From: Bacillus haikouensis
GTDB taxonomy: Bacteria > Bacillota > Bacilli > Bacillales > Bacillaceae_B
Assembly (NCBI RefSeq): GCF_013179555.1
Contig: NZ_JABMCR010000002.1
Location: forward strand, 1-56,708
Length of the DNA stretch: 56,708 bases
Direction of reading: 5' to 3'
Shown: positions 8,107-17,614 of the stretch, piece after piece
Layout: each line of letters opens with the position of its first letter
Position numbering within the stretch: position 1 is the stretch's first letter
Notes under the pieces: model-generated
Seen by the model: only the letters and a program-made list of their open reading frames with translations
Told to the model about the DNA's origin: nothing
Database searches by the model: none
Position numbers and translations under genes: made by a program

Positions 8107-8763
8107 TTAAACCAGCTGCAGCCCTCTCTTCTCGTTCAATCCTTCTTTTACCTCTTGTAACGTTTTTCTCACGAAATCATTTACTTCATCTGCCTTAAGA
8201 TAAATAAACTCGTGATCTTCTGAAATCGAGCTGGTTTGATAGAAACTCTTTATGTTCTGGATCTGTTCAAATGTCTGGCCGTTTTTGAAGAAGCTCAAGT
8301 ACTCTGGAAAGGCTGTGATATGTTGAAATTCCGACCAGAATATATTGTCTTTATGATGCTTGAGGTATAAGAAATCCAACCCGTACCAATCTTTCTTGAC
8401 GAGTCCAGCGTATTCGGGAGAATTCAATATATCCTGATACACTTTTTCCTTCTTCTTTCTGTCTAAGAGCTTAATCCATTTTTCATCCGTCACCAGATGA
8501 ATGTAATAGCCAAGATAATATGAGAACTCACGAGACAGGGTCACTTTGTCATCGCGAAGATACTGCTTATAAAAAGAATCCGCGCTGATTCTGCCTTCAA
8601 CCTCAAAATGTGTAATCTCCTTTGGAGGCTGCGGGACGCCATCCTCTCCAATAAGTCCACAATCCGGACCGATATTGCCAACCAAAAACTCTATTGGTGA
8701 AACAGGGATATCTGTTTTTAACAGTTCCTCAGCAATCCTAAAGTGGGTCACCCAAGTAGCCAA
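8107..8763 (-). CDS. zinc-dependent phospholipase C family protein
   Basis: 218 aa from a TTG start behind AAAGGAGTG. The N-terminal WVTHFRIAEELL, then GNIGPDCG, THFE and GYYIHLVTDEKW give the His/Asp pattern of the zinc-dependent PLC-like fold (PF00882 type). There is no signal peptide, so it acts in the cytosol. The family match rests on motif pattern only and the substrate is unknown. Confidence 0.65.
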   Translation of the reverse strand: MATWVTHFRIAEELLKTDIPVSPIEFLVGNIGPDCGLIGEDGVPQPPKEITHFEVEGRISADSFYKQYLRDDKVTLSREFSYYLGYYIHLVTDEKWIKLLDRKKKEKVYQDILNSPEYAGLVKKDWYGLDFLYLKHHKDNIFWSEFQHITAFPEYLSFFKNGQTFEQIQNIKSFYQTSSISEDHEFIYLKADEVNDFVRKTLQEVKEGLNEKRGLQLV

Positions 8764-8808
8764 CTACGCTCACTCCTTTATTTTGTAAGTAACGGATCCT
8801 GCAGCTCT

Positions 8809-9741
8809 TCAAAGATACCTCACTAATACTTTTAATGGCCTGATTGTTTGATTACTGAGCTCCGCGAAACAATCGATTAACTGGTCTGAGGAGATTTCAT
8901 GTTCAAATAGGGTTGATAAATAGGGGGCTTTGACACTCTCCGGAAAGAACCATCTCGAGTGTTCCTGGTAATCCCAACCGTCACTTGAACATACAATTCT
9001 TAATTCTTTTTCGTAAAAATCTTCATTAAGGCAGAAAAGTTCCTTATTGCCATCTGATAAAATGCAAGCTTCCGCGTGATGCTTCAGTGATTTTAGCAAG
9101 GTATGAAATGCATTCCCGCTCGCCGAACATTCCAGTCCAAAGTCATAAAAAGCTGTTGGAACCTGTTCTCTATCAGAATAGGAATTGGCTGCACCAAAAG
9201 TATATGTCAATGCTCTTCGCGATTCATCTGGCTCCAATACATCGATATGTTTTACATTCATATAATTTTTAAGGAAATGAACGGTTAATAATCCGATAGT
9301 CCCTGCACCAGTGACTAGAACTCTATCATCGGGTTCAGGTTGAAGTTTCAACACCCCTTTTCCGGCATCACAAGATAGCGTATTAAGCAGAGCATGCCGA
9401 TATGGCACAGCATCTGGAACCTTGACCACTTTATTGGCTTTTACTATTTCTGCATTTTTATGCCCGTAGGATGCCAGTACATGATCCCCTGCTTCAATGT
9501 CTGTCACACTTTCTCCTATGTCTATGACTCTGCCATAGCTTTCATAGCCTGTCTCCCTTGGGTAATGAGGATTGGAATCAGTAACGTCCGATTCATTATA
9601 TTGTGGCAATTCTGCACCAATACTGATTGCTCCAGCGATGGTTTGGACTAAAATCTCATCCTTTTCTATGTGCCTTAGCCCGTTTCTTCTCCAGTCTAAT
9701 TTTTGCTTTCCGAGTAGAACAAGTGAATGTTGAATCATCAT
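8809..9741 (-). CDS. medium-chain dehydrogenase/reductase (zinc-type alcohol dehydrogenase-like)
   Basis: 310 aa with a GroES-like N-terminal part (ETGYESYGRVIDIGESV, GDHVLASYGH) and a Rossmann fold with VTGAGTIGLLTVHFL. The four-Cys structural zinc loop is absent, as in BchC-like or quinone-oxidoreductase-like members. The C-terminus ends LIDCFAELSNQTIRPLKVLV. It probably uses NAD(P)H; the substrate is unknown. The start ATG lies behind AAGGACTG. Confidence 0.75.
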   Translation of the reverse strand: MMIQHSLVLLGKQKLDWRRNGLRHIEKDEILVQTIAGAISIGAELPQYNESDVTDSNPHYPRETGYESYGRVIDIGESVTDIEAGDHVLASYGHKNAEIVKANKVVKVPDAVPYRHALLNTLSCDAGKGVLKLQPEPDDRVLVTGAGTIGLLTVHFLKNYMNVKHIDVLEPDESRRALTYTFGAANSYSDREQVPTAFYDFGLECSASGNAFHTLLKSLKHHAEACILSDGNKELFCLNEDFYEKELRIVCSSDGWDYQEHSRWFFPESVKAPYLSTLFEHEISSDQLIDCFAELSNQTIRPLKVLVRYL

Positions 9742-9913
9742 TTCAGTCCTTAGTAAAAAAAATTTTTCCTTCGAGTTTATACTTTAATACTTTTCCTGAT
9801 AAATGAACTTACTACCAATTATTTCAAATAAAGACAGTTAACTCAATCGTTTATTTCAAAAAAAGCCTACCCTGTTACGGATAAGCTCCCTTACGCTGAG
9901 TCTCGTTTGTTAT

Positions 9914-10294
9914 TTACTTTCTATGCATCACTAAATGTGATTTGCTAAACTTAAAGTTATTCTTCTCGTAAAACGGGAGCAATTCTTCTTCGCAAAACAG
10001 GCTAATAATATCTATGTGTGAAAGTTCGTCTACGAGTTGTGCCAGAAGCTTCGTTCCTGTACCAGAGTTTTGATAGTCTTTATGTATGACAACATCTTCT
10101 ATGTATGCTCTGAATTTACCGTCTGATACAGCTCTGGCAAACCCTATAAGTTCACCTTTGTTCCAGGCACCAACTGAATCCCCCTGTTTTAGCATCTCTT
10201 CAATATCCTCTTCTTTTCTTTCTTCCCACCAACCTTCCCCTTTATAAAGTTTAACAAGTTCAACAGCCTTTATTTGTCTTACTTTATAACTCAT
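9914..10294 (-). CDS. GNAT-family N-acetyltransferase
   Basis: 126 aa from the ATG that follows AAGGTGGAAGTT. Shows VVIHKDYQNSGTGTKLLAQLV (acetyl-CoA loop) and the closing LLPFYEKNNFKFS. A single-domain cytosolic enzyme with unknown acceptor. Confidence 0.82.
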   Translation of the reverse strand: MSYKVRQIKAVELVKLYKGEGWWEERKEEDIEEMLKQGDSVGAWNKGELIGFARAVSDGKFRAYIEDVVIHKDYQNSGTGTKLLAQLVDELSHIDIISLFCEEELLPFYEKNNFKFSKSHLVMHRK

Positions 10295-10367
10295 AACTTC
10301 CACCTTAGATTCCCCACCTTTACTTATATAACGGGATTATTATTGCTACGTCTATGAAATAAAGATT

Positions 10368-10395
10368 TGCTGAAGAACCACCTGACGTTCTTCAG
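10368..10395 (-). terminator. intrinsic terminator of the ECF sigma gene
   Basis: A perfect 10-bp stem GCTGAAGAAC / GTTCTTCAGC followed on the minus strand by a T-rich tract, just after the sigma-factor stop. Confidence 0.65.
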
Positions 10396-10428
10396 CAACC
10401 TTTATTCATCGCTCTTAGTCATTTTCAG

Positions 10429-11364
10429 TTATGCCCCAAAATAAATATATCCATTTTCATGAACTGGTACTTGTAATTCCCCGGCGACTGCCTCCAGCAA
10501 GTCCTGACAGAAGTAATAAGTTCGTTTTTTAACAATAGCACCAGTATCAAACTCTAATTCTATTAAGCTATACACCGCTTCATTTCCATCTTTTTCAGTC
10601 ATAACAACAATGGCTGGTTTGCCCCAGAGCATTTGGTAAACAGCTTTCATTGGCATTGGATCATTTGCCCATCCCGCCAGAGAATGATTCCTGATTGTGT
10701 CCTTCCCGTATTCAAATGAAGTATGGACAATGTCGTTTACAGCATTTTCATCAAGCATTTCAGCAATTGCATCAGGGTCTCTCCGGTTAAAAGCGTCTAA
10801 GTAGGCTTCAACCACCTTATCTGTTGCAATAACACTTTCTTGTTCTATTGCAGAATGGTGCTTCCCTTGATTTAGTTTCTTCAAATTTGTACGGGCTCTA
10901 TGCAGAAGTGCCTTCACACTCCCTTCCGTTGAACCCATCATTTCTGCCACCTCACTTCCTTTAAATTGAAAAACGTCAAACAGTAAGATAACTGCACGCT
11001 GCTTTGGAGACAAATTGGTTACCAGCCTCTCGATCGCTTCTCTAATCTCAAACGGATCCAAGTCTATATGTAACTCATCGTTATGTTCTTCCACTATTAT
11101 TCTATCTAGCTTTCTTTGTTGATTCAGCCATGTATTCGTAGCGATTCGAAATAAGTAACTTTTCGGAATCAACGGCTGAAATATTCTTGGCAGAGCGCTG
11201 TATGCCTTTAAAAGTGTTTCCTGTACTAAATCCTCTGCATCCCAAGGCGAGCTGGTGATCATCCTGCAATATTTCCATAGTGCCGGCCTGTGGGGAATTA
11301 TAAGCTGATCAAACTTCTGTTTCAGATCCCGCATATCGCTGGATACAGTTTCAAGTTTATCCAT
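10429..11364 (-). CDS. ECF RNA polymerase sigma factor with SnoaL-like C-terminal domain
   Basis: 311 aa. Region 2 shows DAEDLVQETLLKAYSAL and FRIATNTWLNQQRK; region 4 shows LSPKQRAVILLFDVFQFKGSE followed by an HTH. After about residue 180 comes a roughly 130-aa SnoaL/NTF2-like extension (VVEAYLDAFNRRDPDAIAEML). In ECF41/ECF56-type factors such an extension modulates activity in place of a membrane anti-sigma factor. No anti-sigma gene is adjacent. The ATG at 11364 lies 8 bases from GGAGG. Confidence 0.85.
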   Translation of the reverse strand: MDKLETVSSDMRDLKQKFDQLIIPHRPALWKYCRMITSSPWDAEDLVQETLLKAYSALPRIFQPLIPKSYLFRIATNTWLNQQRKLDRIIVEEHNDELHIDLDPFEIREAIERLVTNLSPKQRAVILLFDVFQFKGSEVAEMMGSTEGSVKALLHRARTNLKKLNQGKHHSAIEQESVIATDKVVEAYLDAFNRRDPDAIAEMLDENAVNDIVHTSFEYGKDTIRNHSLAGWANDPMPMKAVYQMLWGKPAIVVMTEKDGNEAVYSLIELEFDTGAIVKKRTYYFCQDLLEAVAGELQVPVHENGYIYFGA

Positions 11365-11484
11365 TGACACTCCCTCCTTCTATTCTTTCACTTTATAAAA
11401 CACAGTTAGGAGAATAAAAGATACGGGTAAGTTTTATTTTCAACTAATTAGCAATTACGTTAACTCTAGCATTTTCAAGAATGC

Positions 11485-12066
11485 TTAAGGAGCAGGCACC
11501 TCCCATAACCGTTGAATATCCACTAATTCCTGACCATTGAATTCCATTCTATAAATATCCGGTTTAGATGTATTTTGTAAGAATTTCAAATCAAAGCCGC
11601 GATCGTAATGTGCCATCATCAACGTCATAATGGCTCCGTGAGTACCTACTACTACTTTCTTTCCTCTATATATGTCCGATAGATCTGTCAATACATTTAT
11701 CGCTCTCTTTTGACACTCAGTATTTGACTCTCCACCTTTTAAAGAGTAACGTGGGTCAGAAAAAGATTTTTCCAACAACGAAGCTAATTCCTTGTCAGAT
11801 ACTCGTTCGGGCGCAGATGAAAATACCCTTTCTTTTAAATTTTCCATTACAATCACTTCTTGTCCTATTTGTGCTGCTGCTTTTTCAACTGTTAGTATCG
11901 AGCGCAAATATGGACTTGAAACTATAACATCTACGTTTTCTACTTTCAATCTGTCAGTTATTCGTTGAACATCCAGAAGACCTTTCTGAGTTAACCCTCT
12001 TGTTCTTTCATTACCCTCTTTAGGTGAATCTCCGTGTCTTACCATATAAACCATTGTAGTCGACAT
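11485..12066 (-). CDS. histidine phosphatase (phosphoglycerate-mutase-like)
   Basis: 193 aa with the RHG motif at residues 10-12 (phospho-acceptor His11), an acidic/His pair in the middle and VVGTHGAIMTLMM carrying the second catalytic His. A cytosolic phosphatase of the histidine branch; the substrate cannot be assigned. The ATG follows GGAGG with 6-nt spacing. Confidence 0.85.
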   Translation of the reverse strand: MSTTMVYMVRHGDSPKEGNERTRGLTQKGLLDVQRITDRLKVENVDVIVSSPYLRSILTVEKAAAQIGQEVIVMENLKERVFSSAPERVSDKELASLLEKSFSDPRYSLKGGESNTECQKRAINVLTDLSDIYRGKKVVVGTHGAIMTLMMAHYDRGFDLKFLQNTSKPDIYRMEFNGQELVDIQRLWEVPAP

Positions 12067-12142
12067 ACATTTCCTCCAAAATCAGTTTCTCCTGCTAGTA
12101 GGTTTAACATCAAGTTCTTTCCACTGAGTCACACTCACATTC

Positions 12143-12868
12143 TTAACAGAGGTCTATCAATCTTCTCATTGCATCGATGACCACTTCCGGCTGATCATTC
12201 TGAATATAATGGGCACTATTTTCAGCAATGATGAACTCAGCATCTGCAGATAGATCCAGAAGTTCACTCTGCATTTCATTCCATAATTCCTGTGAGGCTT
12301 TTGAGTAATGAGCTTTTTGGCCAGCTGAAAGAACGATTAGTGGCATATTCAATTTTGTTTTTGAGTCTTTTATCTGTTTTAAACTTTCCATAAATTCATC
12401 ATAGTTGCCTTCGTGAACGAATTGCTTGTTGTATAATCTTTGAAACTCTTCTGACATTGCAGGCAGAAATCTCTCTCTATAATTTTCAGGAGTTGAATCT
12501 ATCAAAACCATGCCGCAGACTTCCCTCTGAAATTCAGTTGCATATAATCGTGCATTTACTCCCCCAAATGAGTGACCGACTAATATGTATGGAGGCTTTA
12601 CCTTAGTTTCTTTAAGAAGCTGGTTCAATTCTTTTACCATCTCTCTACTGGTTCTTGGGGCATTACTTGGTTCACTCTTTCCAAGACCTGCGCGATCATA
12701 AATGAGAACATTAGACATTTCTGATAAATGATCGATTACTTTATCCCACGCCTTCGAGTAGTCTCCATATCCCGCGTCCATTACAATAGTAGGTTTGCCG
12801 GTTTTATTGCCAACTAATTTAGCAAATAGTCTACAATCGTCTATTTTAACCATCATTTCTTTTGCCAT
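12143..12868 (-). CDS. alpha/beta hydrolase
   Basis: About 241 aa. Oxyanion region VMDAGYGDYSKAW, nucleophile elbow VGHSFGGVNARLY, acid in the C-terminal third and catalytic His in IAENSAHYIQNDQPE. The MAKEMMVKIDD start at 12868 behind AGAGAGG is preferred over a start 33 bp upstream. Substrate unknown. Confidence 0.82.
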   Translation of the reverse strand: MAKEMMVKIDDCRLFAKLVGNKTGKPTIVMDAGYGDYSKAWDKVIDHLSEMSNVLIYDRAGLGKSEPSNAPRTSREMVKELNQLLKETKVKPPYILVGHSFGGVNARLYATEFQREVCGMVLIDSTPENYRERFLPAMSEEFQRLYNKQFVHEGNYDEFMESLKQIKDSKTKLNMPLIVLSAGQKAHYSKASQELWNEMQSELLDLSADAEFIIAENSAHYIQNDQPEVVIDAMRRLIDLC

Positions 12869-12989
12869 TAATGCAGTGCCTCTCTTTCTATTATGCTGCA
12901 ATTCTAATTGAGCAGTGGTATCTAAAAAACAAATCTCAATTACCAGCTGTCTCGGAAAGTGGTTTCATTCCGAAGCTGCGTTATTTACA

Positions 12990-13445
12990 TCATTTTTTAA
13001 ACGTCCACTCATATAGAATATCCGGTAGATTTTCTTCATTCTCAGTTCCCCTGCCGATGATAATAAATCCATGCTTTTCATAAAACCGCTGCGCGTTTTT
13101 ATTTTTTTCAAATGTATATAAGGTCAGGCTGCCGCTTGAATGTTTTTTTGCGATATTAAGCAGTGCTTCACCTATACCGATCCCTTGGTGATCAACATGA
13201 ATATATAGTTGGTTGATTTCAGTTTTGTTATAAGCAATCAGGCCCACTACTTTTTCATTGATTACCGCTAAATTGATTTGAAACCGTTCGGGTAAAATAT
13301 GGTTGATAAAATAAACATGATTTTCAAAGGGATGGATTTCTTTTTGATCTATAGCTTGCTCCTTGCTATCCCGCCACATTTTAACTGTCTTTGATGCATA
13401 CTTGGGATGGTATTCAATGATTGCATATTGTTTGTTCACATTCAT
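12990..13445 (-). CDS. GNAT-family N-acetyltransferase
   Basis: About 151 aa beginning MNVNKQYAIIEYHPKY. GGAGG lies only 2 bases before the ATG at 13445 but 8 bases before an in-frame GTG at 13439, so GTG may be the true start. The 47 residues upstream of 13445 have no homology look and overlap the AAC(3)-like gene. The C-terminal half shows IHVDHQGIGIGEALLNIAKKH and AQRFYEKHGFIIIGRG. Acceptor unknown. Confidence 0.78.
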   Translation of the reverse strand: MNVNKQYAIIEYHPKYASKTVKMWRDSKEQAIDQKEIHPFENHVYFINHILPERFQINLAVINEKVVGLIAYNKTEINQLYIHVDHQGIGIGEALLNIAKKHSSGSLTLYTFEKNKNAQRFYEKHGFIIIGRGTENEENLPDILYEWTFKK

Positions 13446-13561
13446 TTCCTCCATGGATAATTGATAACACTTGCCGCGATGGTCCCAACGTTCCCGTAAA
13501 CAGCAGCCCGCCCCGAAATATCTGAAATCCAGATCCAAAACCTTCATTAAAATGCTGAGCC

Positions 13562-14353
13562 TTACCCTCTGTTTGCATTCATCCATTTAACGGCATATTC
13601 CACCATTTGCCTCATTGGTATTAGATAACTTCTTGCATCACCAACTTTGCCCCCTGCTATATAGTTTGTTTCTTTCTGAAAATCAGCAAATATTTTGTCG
13701 AAGTCATCTGAGTCATTGTTGATGTCTTGGTACGTTGTCCACCTTTCTTCATTATTTATTTCAACCTTCACATCCCATATTTTTTCTTTACAAAATGTAT
13801 TTTCCTGTCTGTATTCAGCTAAGTGCAGGGAAGTATTTGAATCTGCCGGCGCACCCAGCATCAGTATGAATCCATTTAATTCGTAAATTTTCCCTAAAGG
13901 AGATTGTTCATTTAAAGCAAAATCCATATTATGATTTTCTGTTATATATTCAGCGTTTTTTCCCCACGCAGCAAATGAAGTGTGCGGATGGGAGCTTCGG
14001 TGCACCCCATTTTGCTTCCTAAAAGTTTCAGGGATAAAGCCCATATAACAAGTAGGTGTCAGATCCGGGTGGTAAATCGGCATGTGCTCTCTTATGATCT
14101 GAATTTCTTCATCTGTATAACCGCTCCCGTAAACTGTCGGATCACAAAGTTGCTCGGTCTGTGTGGGCATGACAATGTTTCCGTCTGTTCCGACAGCTTC
14201 CTCTAAAGCTAAGATAACAGAAACCGGACCTCCAATAACTCTTCCTAATGATTTTAATGAAGAATGCACAATGACTGTCATCCCTTTTGTTACACCTAAT
14301 TTCACCAGATCATCCGTTATATGACTTTTCGTCAGTAGGTTTCCTTGTTTCAT
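13562..14353 (-). CDS. aminoglycoside N(3)-acetyltransferase-like protein
   Basis: 263 aa of the Antibiotic_NAT fold. VHSSLKSLGRVIGGPVSVI is the conserved N-terminal CoA-binding part; GNIVMPTQTEQ, the HRSSHPHTSFAAWG catalytic region and GFILMLGAP follow in family order. Chromosomal Bacillaceae homologues (YokD-like) do not always give aminoglycoside resistance, so the acceptor is open. The start follows GAGAGG at 10-nt spacing. Confidence 0.85.
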   Translation of the reverse strand: MKQGNLLTKSHITDDLVKLGVTKGMTVIVHSSLKSLGRVIGGPVSVILALEEAVGTDGNIVMPTQTEQLCDPTVYGSGYTDEEIQIIREHMPIYHPDLTPTCYMGFIPETFRKQNGVHRSSHPHTSFAAWGKNAEYITENHNMDFALNEQSPLGKIYELNGFILMLGAPADSNTSLHLAEYRQENTFCKEKIWDVKVEINNEERWTTYQDINNDSDDFDKIFADFQKETNYIAGGKVGDARSYLIPMRQMVEYAVKWMNANRG

Positions 14354-14510
14354 TGAACGCCCAGCCTCTCATTCTTTGTTTGAACTCGATATCCGTATCT
14401 TTTTCCGATTCCAATTATCCATTAATTTCTATTTTTTCTCAATGCTTATATCTATTAAATGGGCATCAAATAGGAAAACAAATCCATCATTTGTCCAAAT
14501 AATAAAAAAA

Positions 14511-14548
14511 GAAAAGCTGGAGATCAGTCTTCTGAACTACAGCTTTTC
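14511..14548 (-). terminator. intrinsic terminator
   Basis: The stem GAAAAGCTG / CAGCTTTTC is followed on the minus strand by a run of seven T. It lies directly after the small membrane protein gene at 14560. Confidence 0.75.
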
Positions 14549-14559
14549 TTTTCTCACTT

Positions 14560-14793
14560 TCACCCCTTCAAATAAAGATACACAATAAGGAAAACGATCA
14601 ACCCCATAAGGAAGACAGGGCCAAGCCCCATACTGTATACGATGTAGACTTTCGCGTAGAGGATGAAACGAATGACATGAATAATAAGTAAGCAAAAGAG
14701 TATGAAAATGACTAGATTCACAAGTGAGCTCCGCTTATTCCGATACAAAAAATCAGCCCCAATCCAGAGCTTTAGTAAAGATGCTAGTGCCAA
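14560..14793 (-). CDS. small membrane protein, possibly 5'-truncated
   Basis: 77 aa with three hydrophobic segments and a terminator directly after it. The start (TTG at 14793) has no clear ribosome binding site. The frame stays open for about 13 more codons upstream with no ATG or GTG, so the 5' end may be lost. Unknown family. Confidence 0.4.
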   Translation of the reverse strand: MALASLLKLWIGADFLYRNKRSSLVNLVIFILFCLLIIHVIRFILYAKVYIVYSMGLGPVFLMGLIVFLIVYLYLKG

Positions 14794-15188
14794 AATCGAA
14801 CTTGTACCATGAGTCTTTATATATACATATTCCCGTCAGCTCTTATCATTCATGAAAATTTGTCTGTATGGATTTTGGAGGTAAACAAAGGGACTGAAAG
14901 TATCTCACCGTACTCAATCATCCATTATTCTTCGGGATAATTATGTACTAACGCCAGAATCACAAAAAATGGTTCCCAACCAAAATGACAATAATTTACA
15001 CTCACATTCGTGCATACCCACCCCTTCTGTTCAATTTTGCAAAAATACACAAACGAAATCTGCACACTGAAACCCCTTTCATCCCAAACAAATAGCGAAT
15101 ATACTAGATATATAAGATGATCATCGATTAATATAACAATATAATTATGCAAAAATGACATGGTTGAAATAATACAAGGAGGATCCCC
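14794..15188. other. intergenic region before the PTS regulator
   Basis: No convincing gene. A short minus-strand open frame here (14925-15215) has no ribosome binding site and overlaps the regulator start. AT-rich sequence from 15095 to 15165 (including TATACTAGATATATAAGATG) probably holds the promoter of the plus-strand regulator; I could not fix -35/-10 with confidence. Confidence 0.5.
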
Positions 15189-17300
15189 ATGGTACTGGAT
15201 AAAAGACGTGCACACCTATTATCCATCATTCAACATTCGCATGAGCCGGTTCCGGCAAAAGATCTGGTTGCCAGAATGAATTTGTCTCAGCGCACCATTT
15301 ATTATGACCTAGATCACATTAATAGTTGGCTGCGCTCTAAAGAACTAGAACCAATTGAAAGTAAACATGGAAAGGGATTATTTTTGCCTCCTGCATCAAA
15401 ATCAAGCTTGATGGTCTATCAAGATCAGAGTTTTGAAGATTGGCAGTATCAATTATCAAAGCAGGAGCGCGAAGTACTGATTAAAGCAAAAATATTACTG
15501 GAAGAACAAGATGCATCAATGAAAAGGTTTATGGATTTAACAAGTATGAGCCGAGGAACGATCACCAAGGTGATTAAAGTGATCAAGCAAGAGTTCAATG
15601 AGGCTGGATTGGAGCTGTATTACAAGAAAGGATCAGGATATCGATTGGGTGGTCCCGAGGATGCAAAACGAACCATGCTTTCAACTATACTGGCAACTAT
15701 ATTCTCTCACCCGGATTGGCAGAACGTCCGGAATGAAGTCTATAAGATGATCCATCCAGAAGCCGCCACATGGTCACACGAAACCGATCAGAGACGCTTG
15801 GTGAGAGAGATTCTTTTTGAAGCTGAAAAAGAACTTGGATTGACTCTGACTGACGAAATGGTTGAGATGCTTTCCCTCCAGATCCTAATGGTCATGAACC
15901 GTATAGAGCTGCACAAGTATATCCTTGTTCCACGTGCAGAAAAAGAGGTTCTAAAACAAACAAAAGCATACAAGGCAGCCATGCTCATTACCAATAAGCT
16001 TGAAAATGCTAAAGGAATTACTTTCCCTGATGATGAGGTTTGCTTCATTACCATGAACCTGCTCGGTTCGAAAGTCCAGCATGATAACTTCGACCGATAT
16101 ACCGAATGGGAATTATCAGGACTTAAGGAAGTCGTTCAACAGATGATTGATGATTTCCAACTCTATTCCTGTGTTGTGTTTGATGATAGAAACGGCCTTG
16201 AAGAAAACCTGATTTCCCATATAAAACCGACGTATTATCGCCTAAAGTATGGATTGCAAATCGCGAATGACCTATCTGACAGCATTCAAAGGACTTATCC
16301 AGACATCTTTCATTTGACAAAACGGGTGATGAGGCACTTGGAACTGTATGCAGGGAAGACCATTCCAGATGAAGAAGCGGCATACATTACCCTGCACTTC
16401 GGAGGATGGCTGACGAAAGAGAAAAAGAAGGTAGAGACGAAGTTCAAAGCCCTTATTGTTTGTGAAAATGGAATCGGAACTTCCAATATGCTGCGCACCC
16501 AGTTGGAAAACTTGATTGCCGGGCTGAATGTCGTCACTACTATATCGATGAGAGAATATCGAATGAATGAACACGTAGCAGATGTAATCTTTTCAACGAA
16601 TTATATCAAGGCGAAAGAAGTTCCCGTTATCCACGTTCCCGCCATCTTAACGAATCCCGAAAAGGAACGAGTCATACAACGCATGAATGAACTTTTCGAT
16701 TCGAAACCACCGGAAAAGAATGAAGCCGATCGTCTGATGGAAGTGATCAAACGCCATTCTACGATTCATCAAGAAGACGAACTGAAAAAAGAGTTGATCC
16801 ACCTGTTAGAACAAAATACTCCCCGAACAAAGGAGCTCAGAAAGCCTATGCTCAATGAATTATTGACAGAACAAACGATACAGCTCAAAGATCAGGTAAG
16901 CAGTTGGGAGGATGCAATCAAAGTGGCTGCTCAGCCATTGATCGAACAGCAATCGATTCGCCCGGGTTACGTTGAGGCAATGATTACTAACGTGAAGGAG
17001 TTAGGTCCTTATATTGTCATCGCCCCGGGAATCGCCATCCCCCATGCGCGTCCAGAGACTGGAGTCGAACAACTGGGGATGAGTTTCTTACGACTCAAAG
17101 AACCCGTTAATTTCTCAGAAAAAGAAAAACATCGTGCTCAGTTAGTCATCGTGCTGGCAGCGATTGATAATCAAACCCACTTAAAAGCATTAGCCCAGCT
17201 CACAGAAATGTTATCCAATGAAGACAACGTGGAGCAGTTAATCTCAGCGAAGGATAAAAAAACCGTAATTGAATTAATCAACCAAACAATCGAAGGTTAA
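15189..17300 (+). CDS. BglG/MtlR-type PTS regulator with EIIB and EIIA domains
   Basis: A 703-aa transcription activator. Order: N-terminal HTH (about 10-60, MNLSQRTIYYDLDHINSWL), second HTH (about 105-150, MSRGTITKVIKVIKQEF), PRD1 (about 175-275), PRD2 (about 285-395), EIIB-like domain (about 415-500, Cys in VCENGIGTS) and EIIA-2 domain (about 555-700, His in IAPGIAIPHARPE). PRD2 keeps both phosphorylatable His (ISHIKPTYYRL, ITLHFGGWL). In PRD1 the matching positions read LQILMVMNRI and CFITMNLLGS, so His appears lost. The start follows AAGGAGG. It heads the EIIB-EIIC pair and presumably activates it according to substrate flux. Confidence 0.9.
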   Translation: MVLDKRRAHLLSIIQHSHEPVPAKDLVARMNLSQRTIYYDLDHINSWLRSKELEPIESKHGKGLFLPPASKSSLMVYQDQSFEDWQYQLSKQEREVLIKAKILLEEQDASMKRFMDLTSMSRGTITKVIKVIKQEFNEAGLELYYKKGSGYRLGGPEDAKRTMLSTILATIFSHPDWQNVRNEVYKMIHPEAATWSHETDQRRLVREILFEAEKELGLTLTDEMVEMLSLQILMVMNRIELHKYILVPRAEKEVLKQTKAYKAAMLITNKLENAKGITFPDDEVCFITMNLLGSKVQHDNFDRYTEWELSGLKEVVQQMIDDFQLYSCVVFDDRNGLEENLISHIKPTYYRLKYGLQIANDLSDSIQRTYPDIFHLTKRVMRHLELYAGKTIPDEEAAYITLHFGGWLTKEKKKVETKFKALIVCENGIGTSNMLRTQLENLIAGLNVVTTISMREYRMNEHVADVIFSTNYIKAKEVPVIHVPAILTNPEKERVIQRMNELFDSKPPEKNEADRLMEVIKRHSTIHQEDELKKELIHLLEQNTPRTKELRKPMLNELLTEQTIQLKDQVSSWEDAIKVAAQPLIEQQSIRPGYVEAMITNVKELGPYIVIAPGIAIPHARPETGVEQLGMSFLRLKEPVNFSEKEKHRAQLVIVLAAIDNQTHLKALAQLTEMLSNEDNVEQLISAKDKKTVIELINQTIEG

Positions 17301-17319
17301 ATTAGAGGAGGAAACAAAG

Positions 17320-17586
17320 ATGAAAAAAGTATTAGTTGTATGTGGAAACGGTTTAGGCAGCAGTATGATTGTAGAAATGAATGTGAAAGCAGCACTTAAG
17401 GAAATGGGGAAAGAAGCGGAAGTTTCCCACACAGATTTAACAACAGCCAAGACGGAACAGGCTGATATTTTCATAGGTTCTGAGGATATTGTCGAAAGCC
17501 TGGAAGACGGCCATAAACATATTGTGAAATTGAAGAATTTAATGGATAAGAACGAACTCCGCGAAGCGCTAGAACAAAATATGTAG
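17320..17586 (+). CDS. ulaB: PTS sugar transporter EIIB, ascorbate/UlaB type
   Basis: 88-aa cytosolic phosphocarrier. The phosphorylated Cys8 lies in VVCGNGLGSSM near the N-terminus, typical of lactose/ascorbate-type IIB. It receives phosphate from an EIIA and passes it to the incoming substrate. It lies 19 bp after the regulator with its own AGAGGAGG site. No free EIIA gene follows, so the EIIA domain of the regulator or a distant EIIA must supply phosphate. Confidence 0.85.
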   Translation: MKKVLVVCGNGLGSSMIVEMNVKAALKEMGKEAEVSHTDLTTAKTEQADIFIGSEDIVESLEDGHKHIVKLKNLMDKNELREALEQNM

Positions 17587-17614
17587 ACCACTATAATTCG
17601 AAGGAGCGATAAAA

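Noticed and set aside
14925-15215. 96-codon minus-strand frame
   Set aside because: No ribosome binding site, overlaps the start of the PTS regulator and translates to a Cys/His-rich non-protein-like sequence.
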